Shown here: positions 1-5,121 of the stretch, in pieces
Position numbering within the stretch: the stretch's first letter is position 1
Layout: each line of letters starts with the position of its first letter
Assembly: GCA_009702465.1 (NCBI GenBank)
Contig: WLHY01000070.1
Coordinates: 1-5,121 of the forward strand
Length of the DNA: 5,121 bases
Direction of reading: 5' to 3'
From: Actinomycetota bacterium
Lineage (GTDB): Bacteria; Actinomycetota; Actinomycetes; Nanopelagicales; Nanopelagicaceae
Notes under the pieces: model-generated
Databases searched by the model: none
The model's input: the letters and a program-made list of their open reading frames with translations, nothing else
What the model was told of the DNA's origin: nothing
Program-made: the position numbers and the translations under genes

Positions 1-817
1 CTGATGAACCAGGTTCGTACTCTGCCGGTGTAAAAAGTTTTGGCTTTACATTGTTATTAGCTTTAATTGCATTCTCACCAGACCAAACAAGTGAGGTAGT
101 TAAAGCTTTACCAGTTTCCAGTGATGGCGATGGCATATCAGACAATCGGCGACCATCCGGTAATTGAGCAAATGCATCAAATGGAGTTGGTTGATCAACT
201 CGCGCTGCGCCGCTAAAGGTGTCGTAGTAACTTCCACTTATAAATCCCAAACCATGTGCCATCTCATGCAAAATTACAGATTGCAGATCATAAAGATTAC
301 TTGGACATTTACCATCTGTACCTAAGTACCAAGGAGCGGTAGATGTAATTGTAATTTCCATCTCGGGTTTACTTCTATCTAGATCTCGGCCAGCGATTGA
401 GTTTGCTAATGCAGATGGGTAGTACAGGGTGCGATCGGGTGCCTCTGGAAATACAAAATTACTGACTGAACTAGCTGCTGCTAATACACCGTAATTAGAT
501 GAACGTGCCCAAGTTATATTTACTCTGACATCTATCTTTGATGAGAAATTCTCTGACCAAGTATCTACGGCAGCTTGAATTGCTGGCTTAGCACTCTCTG
601 GAACAGTGTTGAAATCAATAACAAAATTTGATTTCTTTTCTAAATTTGCCGAAGGTGTTCTTGGTTGCTGCTTTACATAATTTGCATTTGTACCGGCGTA
701 GATTGAAACCCACGGCGCCGGAACTGAGATAACTGTTATGGCAGAGGCTGCTGGCGCTGGGATTACAAGCAGAGATAGAAATAAGCCGATCGTTACCAGT
801 ATCGACTTTCTTCGCAT
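1..817 (-). CDS. Secreted zinc metalloprotease (HExxH), N-terminal part, cut by window edge
   Basis: Read directly from the reverse strand, this frame is open for 272 codons from an ATG at 817 and continues past base 1. Residues 1-26 form a typical signal peptide: a basic start (MRRK), a hydrophobic core (ILVTIGLFLSLLVI) and an AxA-type cleavage site (APAASA). The protein is therefore probably exported. The catalytic zinc motif HEMAH lies at residues 184-188, followed by GLGFISG. The metzincin third histidine (HExxHxxGxxH) is absent because a Ser occupies that position. Downstream come FDAF (213-216), a WSGENA segment (about 244-249) and PGSS (269-272). These resemble a bacterial family with HExxHGLGF in which PGSS is soon followed by a serine-rich S-H-L-D segment; a His there, beyond the edge, may complete the zinc site (inference). 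Substrate is unknown. There is no Shine-Dalgarno sequence upstream; the start is chosen for the signal peptide. I am confident of the class but not of a specific name. Confidence 0.85.
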   Translation of the reverse strand, partial: MRRKSILVTIGLFLSLLVIPAPAASAITVISVPAPWVSIYAGTNANYVKQQPRTPSANLEKKSNFVIDFNTVPESAKPAIQAAVDTWSENFSSKIDVRVNITWARSSNYGVLAAASSVSNFVFPEAPDRTLYYPSALANSIAGRDLDRSKPEMEITITSTAPWYLGTDGKCPSNLYDLQSVILHEMAHGLGFISGSYYDTFSGAARVDQPTPFDAFAQLPDGRRLSDMPSPSLETGKALTTSLVWSGENAIKANNNVKPKLFTPAEYEPGSS

Positions 818-851
818 AGCGGCAAGGTTAACAGTCTGAGATGATTCGACT
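818..851. promoter_or_regulatory. Divergent intergenic spacer, presumed back-to-back start signals
   Basis: Only 34 bp separate the start of the metalloprotease gene (left, minus strand) from the start of the 109-aa gene (right, plus strand). On the minus strand, TAACCT (830 down to 825) fits the TAnnnT pattern of a -10 element and ends 7 nt before the ATG, the spacing expected of a leaderless transcript. On the plus strand, TTAACA (828-833) resembles a -35 box, but no good -10 lies at the right distance. Neither gene has a purine-rich ribosome binding site here. That promoters lie in or near this spacer is an inference from gene orientation; the individual boxes are weak. Confidence 0.35.
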
Positions 852-1181
852 ATGGAAGAAGAGAATTTATCAGGAAGAATTCAGGAAAATTATCTTCGCG
901 CTCGTCGCGAGCGACCAAGTGCATCAATTGCAAACACAAAGGCGCCAGAGCCAACACTTGATGAGGCCCGAGCTGATTTAGCAAAAGCGGTGGGAAAGAT
1001 TGCAGATCAGTTTTTGGCAAAAAGGTATGGCCCATTAATTGGCACAATTGCAGAGACGACAACAATTGCAACCTTGCAACAATTTGAGAGTAATTTAACC
1101 CGCGCTAAGGGTGATATTACTTTGGTGGTTCAAGAGTTTAGTGATCGAATATTTTCAACAGGTAAATTACGCCGAGAATGA
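852..1181 (+). CDS. Uncharacterised small charged protein (109 aa), coupled to glutaredoxin-like gene
   Basis: I do not recognise this protein. It is 109 residues long, has no signal peptide, no membrane segment and no cysteine, and is probably cytosolic. The N-terminus is strongly charged: acidic MEEE followed by a basic RARRER patch at 16-21 and a Pro/Ala-rich linker (about 22-35). From about residue 36 the sequence looks mostly helical, with a Thr-rich stretch (ETTTIAT, about 68-74) in the middle and a basic tail (KLRRE). Its stop codon overlaps the next start in an ATGA arrangement (1178-1181), so it is very probably translated together with the glutaredoxin-like gene. The ATG at 852 is the only sensible start, because no in-frame start lies in the 34-bp spacer. 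The opposite strand also contains a 73-codon open frame, but the operon structure favours this one. The lack of cysteines argues against it being a thiol partner of its neighbour. Confidence 0.75.
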   Translation: MEEENLSGRIQENYLRARRERPSASIANTKAPEPTLDEARADLAKAVGKIADQFLAKRYGPLIGTIAETTTIATLQQFESNLTRAKGDITLVVQEFSDRIFSTGKLRRE

Positions 1182-1414
1182 AAACGGTAACAATTTTCTC
1201 TCGAACTGGCTGTCATCTATGCGAGAGTGCAATTGAACAGATTGAATCGGTAAAAACCGATTTAGATTTTAAGTTAGAGATAAAGTTAATTGATAATGAC
1301 CCACAGCTTGAGAAAATGTATGGCGAGCAGGTACCGGTAATTTTGATTGATCAGCAACCACATGATTATTGGCGAGTAGATCTAAGTAGATTCACTGCAG
1401 CGATCAAAGCCTAA
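1178..1414 (+). CDS. Glutaredoxin-like protein (DUF836 type, CxxC)
   Basis: This is a 78-residue protein with a compact thioredoxin fold. It opens with the first strand (KTVTIFSR), then carries the redox motif C12-H-L-C15 in GCHLCE at the start of the first helix. The cis-proline loop follows as VPVILID (Pro53), preceded by a strand ending in LIDND (37-41). This order and size match the short glutaredoxin-like DUF836 family common in Actinobacteria, whose members are thought to perform thiol-disulfide exchange in the cytosol. The physiological substrate and reductant are not known. The start overlaps the stop of the upstream 109-aa gene by 4 bp, which fixes it as ATG at 1178; only a weak GAGA precedes it. 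The 3' end overlaps the tail of the convergent helicase gene by 4 bp. Alternative identities such as mycoredoxin or NrdH are less likely, because their usual motifs (CPYC, CVQC) are not present. Confidence 0.9.
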   Translation: MKTVTIFSRTGCHLCESAIEQIESVKTDLDFKLEIKLIDNDPQLEKMYGEQVPVILIDQQPHDYWRVDLSRFTAAIKA

Positions 1415-3057
1415 TTTTTATTTAAAACCTCATCAGCATCGATGATGCGGTAGGCGTAACCTTGTTCAGCAAGAAAGCGTTGTCGGTTTTGCGCAAAATC
1501 TTGGTCAATGGTGTCACGTGCAACTAATGAGTAAAAGCGGGCACCGCGGCCATCTGCCTTGGGACGAAGGATTCGACCTAAACGTTGCGCCTCTTCCTGT
1601 CTTGAACCAAATGTTCCCGAAACTTGAATTGCGATAGATGCTTCAGGTAGATCAATTGAGAAGTTAGCAACCTTTGATACAACTAAACATTTAATCTCAC
1701 CACTTCTAAATTTTGCAAACAAAATCTCTCGTTCCTTGATTGGAGTAGCACCCTTAATAACAGGCACACCTAAAGCCTCACTTAACTCATCTAACTGCTC
1801 GAGATACTGTCCAATTACCAGTACTTGATCATCTGCATGCTGCTTGGCAAGTGCGATTGCAACAGCTTTCTTTGTTTGAGTAGTGGCACAAAACTTGTAT
1901 CGATCCTCTTGTTCAGCGGTAGCATAATTTAATCGTTCCGCATCGGTCAGAGTTACGCGAACCTCAACACAATCAGCTGGTGCAATATATCCCTGCGCTT
2001 CAATCTCTTTCCATGGAACATCAAATCGCTTTGGTCCAATTAAGGAGAAGACCTCTCCCTCCATGCCATCTTCACGTACTAATGTGGCGGTTAATCCAAG
2101 TCGGCGACGCGATTGAATATCTGCGGTAAATCTAAAGATTGGTGCCGGCAACAAGTGCACCTCATCATAAATAATTAAGCCCCAATCAATCGCATCAAAT
2201 AGATCAAGGTGGGCATACAAACCCTTCTTCTTCGTTGTCATAACTTGGTAGGTCGCAATAGTTACCGGCCGAATCTCTTTCTTAGCGCCGCTGTACTCAC
2301 CAATATCATCCTCATTTAAATCAGTTCTACGCAGCAGCTCTTCTCGCCATTGTCTGGCAGCAACTGTATTGGTTACTAAAATTAAAGTGGTCGCCTTTGC
2401 GTGTGCCATGGCAGCTGCACCAACAATTGTTTTTCCAGCACCACATGGAAGTACAACTACACCTGAACCACCATGCCAAAAACCTTCGGCAGCTAACTCT
2501 TGGTACTTACGAATATGCCAACCATCTTGGCGCAGTGCGATCTCATGGTGCTCACCATCAACATAGCCAGCAAAATCCTCAGCTGGCCAACCTAACTTCA
2601 ACAGCGCCTGCTTTAAAAAGCCACGTTGCCCAGGATGTACAACAATTGTTTCAGCATCTAATTGCAGTCCCAACATTGGCGCAACCTTTTTGCCACGTGT
2701 TACCTCTTTTAAAACAGCTGGATCATTGGAAACCAAAATCAAGCCATGAACTGGGTGTGCTTCCAGTCGTAATCGCCCGTAGCGAGACATTGTCTCTGCA
2801 ATATCAACTAATAATGAGTGCGGAACAGCGAATCGAGAGTATTTAAGTAATACATCAATAACTTGTTCAGCATCATGACCAGCTGCACGTGCATTCCATA
2901 ACCCCAGTGGCGTCAGCCGGTAGGTATGAATATGTTCTGGTGATTTTTCTAATTCAGCGAAGGCGGCAATTGCTCTGCGGCACTCATCTGAAAGAATATG
3001 GTCGATATCTAGTAAAAGTGTTTTATCACTTTGAACAATTAATGGGCCATCACTCAT
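1411..3057 (-). CDS. XPB/Ssl2-like superfamily 2 DNA repair helicase
   Basis: This 548-residue protein has the length of actinobacterial XPB helicases (about 540-550 aa). An N-terminal helicase-associated domain spans about 5-140. The ATPase motor follows: RKYQ Q-motif-like (183-186), Walker A LPCGAGKT (203-210), motif Ia LVTNT (227-231), DEVH box (298-301), motif III LTAT (322-325) and, right after it, the XPB-specific R-E-D triad (328-330). RecA-like domain 2 carries VLVIGQYLE (412-420), motif V around SKVANFSIDLPEA (461-473) and the arginine-finger motif VI QRLGRILRP (491-499). All catalytic residues are intact. The family unwinds DNA 3'-5' and is linked to nucleotide excision repair and transcription-coupled processes in eukaryotes and archaea; its bacterial role is less settled. 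The ATG start overlaps the stop of the M20 peptidase gene (ATGA, 3057-3054), implying translational coupling. The gene ends tail to tail with the glutaredoxin-like gene. Confidence 0.96.
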   Translation of the reverse strand: MSDGPLIVQSDKTLLLDIDHILSDECRRAIAAFAELEKSPEHIHTYRLTPLGLWNARAAGHDAEQVIDVLLKYSRFAVPHSLLVDIAETMSRYGRLRLEAHPVHGLILVSNDPAVLKEVTRGKKVAPMLGLQLDAETIVVHPGQRGFLKQALLKLGWPAEDFAGYVDGEHHEIALRQDGWHIRKYQELAAEGFWHGGSGVVVLPCGAGKTIVGAAAMAHAKATTLILVTNTVAARQWREELLRRTDLNEDDIGEYSGAKKEIRPVTIATYQVMTTKKKGLYAHLDLFDAIDWGLIIYDEVHLLPAPIFRFTADIQSRRRLGLTATLVREDGMEGEVFSLIGPKRFDVPWKEIEAQGYIAPADCVEVRVTLTDAERLNYATAEQEDRYKFCATTQTKKAVAIALAKQHADDQVLVIGQYLEQLDELSEALGVPVIKGATPIKEREILFAKFRSGEIKCLVVSKVANFSIDLPEASIAIQVSGTFGSRQEEAQRLGRILRPKADGRGARFYSLVARDTIDQDFAQNRQRFLAEQGYAYRIIDADEVLNKN

Positions 3058-4127
3058 TTTATAAGCTCGGTAATAAAGGCAGAGATCAGTTTAATTCTTG
3101 GTTCGATTGCAGAAATTATGATTGATTCAGTTGGGGCATGTGCACCAACACCAACTGCACCTAGTCCATCCAATACCTTTGCGCCGGCAGCTGCTGCAAA
3201 GTTTCCATCACTAGCACCACCAACACTTGCATGACCAATCTCTGGCATACCTAATCGCTTTGCTACAAGCTCTAATTTTTCATATAGCTCTTTAGTACTG
3301 GCAAGCTCAAGTGGCGGACGATTAATTCCACCAGTTACATCAACCTTTGCAACTGTGCTGCTTAGGGATTTAATTGCAGTATCAATACGTTGTAGCTCAG
3401 CCATCGTAAATGATCTGATATCAATATCTAATTTTGCTTCAGCTGGCACAGTGTTTGTCGTAGTACCGGCTTGCATAACAGTTGGAACAACAGTTGTACC
3501 AAGAGTTGGATTGGCTAGCTCTGAGATTTGCAAGACTAACTTTGCTAACTCAGTAGTTGCATTAATACCTTTTTCAGGTTCAAGGCCGGCATGCGCTGCT
3601 TTACCGGTAACAGCTATTTGGTACATCGCGGTGCCCTTGCGACCAGTCTTAACCTTGCCATCAATCGCTGATTCAAAAACTAAAACCGCATCTGCATCCT
3701 TTGCTAACCGCTCGATTAAACCTTTTGAGGTTGCACTGCCAGTTTCCTCATCTGTTGTGGCGATTAAGGCGACCTTGCTTTGCGCACCAGAGATACCTTT
3801 TAATGCATACATCGCTTGGATAAATCCAGTCTTCATATCAAAGATGCCAGGGCCTTTAGCGTTGTCACCATCAATCTGCCAGGTTGGCGTAAATGAGTTA
3901 TGTGGCCAAACCGTATCTAAATGACAAAGTAAAACAATCTTGGGTTTTTCAGCGCCCCACCAAAATACTGGTCGGCCATTTTCAGTTACCAACTTGGCAG
4001 GTACTTCTAAAACTTGTGTAGATATTTCAACTGCAAGCTCGACAACCTTTACACATGCGGCTAAATCTTCAGTTGGAGATTGGCACTCAACTAAGCGCTG
4101 AATATCCTTTATCGCAGTTGCGCTCAT
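3054..4127 (-). CDS. M20 family metallopeptidase (carboxypeptidase G2 / ArgE-DapE-like)
   Basis: This 357-residue dinuclear zinc amidohydrolase/peptidase has a complete active site. H69 lies in CHLDTVWP with D71, bridging D97 in GIFDMK, the DEE motif at 126-128 (E127 as general base, E128 as ligand), E152 in VFESA and H330 in VGAHAP. The dimerisation/lid domain lies about 165-275 and contains GKAAHAG (H179), TNTVPAEA (224-231) and DIDIR (R238), positions that contact substrate carboxylates in this family. GGASDGN (303-309) and DGLG (320-323) are characteristic of the carboxypeptidase G2-like branch. There is no signal peptide, so unlike secreted CPG2 it is cytosolic. The likely reaction is hydrolysis of an N-acyl or peptide bond releasing an amino acid; the exact substrate cannot be read. 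An in-frame TAA two codons upstream of the ATG rules out a longer start. It sits 33 bp after the helicase-associated gene and overlaps the helicase start by 4 bp. Confidence 0.94.
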   Translation of the reverse strand: MSATAIKDIQRLVECQSPTEDLAACVKVVELAVEISTQVLEVPAKLVTENGRPVFWWGAEKPKIVLLCHLDTVWPHNSFTPTWQIDGDNAKGPGIFDMKTGFIQAMYALKGISGAQSKVALIATTDEETGSATSKGLIERLAKDADAVLVFESAIDGKVKTGRKGTAMYQIAVTGKAAHAGLEPEKGINATTELAKLVLQISELANPTLGTTVVPTVMQAGTTTNTVPAEAKLDIDIRSFTMAELQRIDTAIKSLSSTVAKVDVTGGINRPPLELASTKELYEKLELVAKRLGMPEIGHASVGGASDGNFAAAAGAKVLDGLGAVGVGAHAPTESIIISAIEPRIKLISAFITELIK

Positions 4128-4160
4128 GGGTTAATTCTGCCTTATTTTCATAATTGGCGC

Positions 4161-5084
4161 TTACTCTGCCGGAGCTGGTGCTACGCCGTTGATACGTGGA
4201 ATTCTAAATTGGGTTAACTCACCAGTTACATGATCTCGAGCGGTTAAAGTGCCAAGTGAAATTGAGATTGGTGCAATTATCCGGTTTGTAACCCCACCAT
4301 TTGTATCTGCATAAGAGATCATTAATGAACTTTGCTCTTCAATGTATTGATTAATCAAAGCTAAAGTTTCATTAGCGGTTGTGCCCGGCACGATTGGTGT
4401 TATCTTCTTTGATCTATCTCCAGTTTTTACTGTTTTAACCGCAGATAAAACAATTGAATCCTTTGGAGTAGTGAAATCACTAATAATTCTTGGTGGCTTA
4501 GGTCTTGATTTTGCTCTACGTAGATTTGGCTGTGAAAGTAGAACACCACCTGCATTCTCTGCTGCTGGCAGGTAACCAAACTCTCGTAGCTCACCGATCA
4601 CCTCTGTTAACTCAAACTCAGAGATTAAAACTGTTGGCGCGATCTTTCTAAATCTTAAATGCTCACATTTTTTATCATGCAAAATTTGGGAGACGATTGA
4701 TTCATCCTCGCATCGGATGTAAGAGTGGGCTTGTCCGACTCGCAATCGACCATGACGTTTTGCAATATCTGCAATTAGATAATCAAGTGGCTGTGGCATC
4801 GGTGTCTTTGAAATCTTGGTTAAAAATGTTTTGATCTGATCACCAGTCTTGCCATGATCTAAGCCACGTCTAATAGATGCCTCACTAAAGCGATAAACAG
4901 TTGCACCACCACGACTTTCAATCTCGGCCAGAGTTCCCATCTCTGCAGCTAACTCAGCGGTTAGTGGACCTGGGGCAACAGCGCTGTTATCTGCTTGAAT
5001 TAAAATGTGATCAACCGGTTTTGGAAGTGCACCTTCAATCTCTAGCACCTCTTGGCCCTGAGTTAGACCGAGCCGGAGTTTCAC
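4161..5084 (-). CDS. Helicase-associated protein (XPB/Ssl2-like domain plus WYL-like C-terminus), short form
   Basis: This 307-residue protein resembles the C-terminal part of the large actinobacterial helicase-associated proteins encoded beside XPB (about 750 aa in M. tuberculosis Rv0862c). Family hallmarks are HILIQADNSAVAPGPL (26-41), ESRGGATVYRFSEASIRRGLD (56-76), TPMPQPLDYLIADIAKRHG (94-112) and RKIAPTVLIS (146-155). A linker rich in basic residues and proline follows (about 186-230). The C-terminus (about 237-300: ISYAD, NRIIAPISIS, LTARDHVTGELTQFRIPRI) has the strand pattern of a WYL-like domain. There are no Walker motifs, so it is not an enzyme in its own right and probably assists or regulates the helicase (inference). 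The start is GTG at 5084, without a Shine-Dalgarno sequence; an in-frame TAA at 5090-5088 prevents any longer start. The upstream half of the family protein is missing, so this is either a genuine short form or an old truncation. The body is intact and looks selected. Confidence 0.85.
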   Translation of the reverse strand: MKLRLGLTQGQEVLEIEGALPKPVDHILIQADNSAVAPGPLTAELAAEMGTLAEIESRGGATVYRFSEASIRRGLDHGKTGDQIKTFLTKISKTPMPQPLDYLIADIAKRHGRLRVGQAHSYIRCEDESIVSQILHDKKCEHLRFRKIAPTVLISEFELTEVIGELREFGYLPAAENAGGVLLSQPNLRRAKSRPKPPRIISDFTTPKDSIVLSAVKTVKTGDRSKKITPIVPGTTANETLALINQYIEEQSSLMISYADTNGGVTNRIIAPISISLGTLTARDHVTGELTQFRIPRINGVAPAPAE

Positions 5085-5087
5085 TAA

Positions 5088-5121
5088 TTAGAAGAACCAC
5101 ACTAAAAGTATTGCTAGAAAA
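5088..5121 (-). CDS. Probable C-terminus of an upstream membrane-associated gene (partial)
   Basis: On the reverse strand the last ten codons before a TAA at 5090-5088 read FLAILLVWFF, a strongly hydrophobic stretch typical of the end of a transmembrane segment. The stop lies 3 bp before the GTG of the helicase-associated gene and is in the same frame, so the two could be translated in tandem. Only 34 bases are visible and the family cannot be named. A second reverse frame is also open here and would run into the helicase-associated gene, stopping near 5036, so the reading frame is not certain. Confidence 0.4.
   Translation of the reverse strand, partial: FLAILLVWFF

Noticed and set aside
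850..1071. 73-codon open frame on the minus strand, opposite the 109-aa gene
   Set aside because: The plus-strand frame is longer and coupled to the glutaredoxin-like gene by ATGA. The minus-strand product is a Leu/Pro/Gln-rich string with no family resemblance.
1436..1448. Small inverted repeat GCATC-GAT-GATGC as a possible terminator
   Set aside because: The stem is only 5 bp, it lies inside the helicase coding sequence (residues IIDADEV), and no U-tract directly follows on either strand.
2397..2846. 149-codon open frame on the plus strand
   Set aside because: It is antisense to the helicase motor region, His/Gln/Leu-rich, with no domain features; a codon-bias shadow of the helicase gene.
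3058..3064. TATAA-like box directly before the helicase ATG as an internal promoter
   Set aside because: It abuts the start codon, so transcription would begin inside the coding sequence, and the next in-frame Met is at residue 90. The ATGA overlap explains expression better.
2889..3125. 78-codon open frame on the plus strand across the helicase/peptidase junction
   Set aside because: It is antisense to two well-supported genes and lacks motifs or a plausible start context.
3355..3924. 189-codon open frame on the plus strand
   Set aside because: It lies entirely antisense to the M20 peptidase, whose active-site residues are all intact. The translation is low in complexity (Ser, Val, Ala and Pro rich) and has no recognisable motif.
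4128..4160. Six-codon mini-ORF (ATG to TAA) in the spacer before the M20 peptidase gene
   Set aside because: It is a chance ATG in AT-rich DNA, with no ribosome binding site, and nothing in the sequence to suggest a leader peptide.

Overview
The window looks like a piece of a small, densely packed actinobacterial chromosome with fairly low GC. The main evidence is an XPB-type DNA repair helicase encoded close to a separate helicase-associated protein, a pairing I know from Actinobacteria (for example the Rv0861c/Rv0862c pair of Mycobacterium tuberculosis). Spacers of 0-34 bp, several 4-bp gene overlaps and almost no Shine-Dalgarno sequences fit a streamlined free-living lineage such as the freshwater acI/Nanopelagicales group. 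That lineage assignment is inference, not proof.

Layout: (1) bases 1-817, minus strand: the first 272 residues of a secreted zinc metalloprotease, which runs off the left edge. (2) 818-851: a 34-bp divergent spacer that must hold the start signals for both flanking genes. (3) 852-1414, plus strand: a two-gene unit, an uncharacterised 109-residue protein overlapping a 78-residue glutaredoxin-like protein. (4) 1411-5084, minus strand: a three-gene unit transcribed from right to left, consisting of a helicase-associated protein (307 aa), a cytosolic M20 peptidase (357 aa) and an XPB-like helicase (548 aa). It converges tail to tail on the glutaredoxin gene with a 4-bp overlap and no visible terminator. 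(5) 5088-5121, minus strand: what appears to be the hydrophobic C-terminus of another gene ending 3 bp before the helicase-associated gene.

Function: the XPB helicase and the helicase-associated protein share the same N-terminal domain, and the latter ends in what reads as a divergent WYL-like domain, a fold used elsewhere to sense nucleic acid or ligands. The most interesting idea here is that the two form a DNA-repair or DNA-sensing pair, with the accessory protein reduced to less than half its usual size. The M20 peptidase between them is translationally coupled to the helicase, but it has no obvious mechanistic link to it. I see no mobile elements, CRISPR arrays, RNA genes or clear intrinsic terminators. 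No stretch longer than 34 bp lacks a gene.
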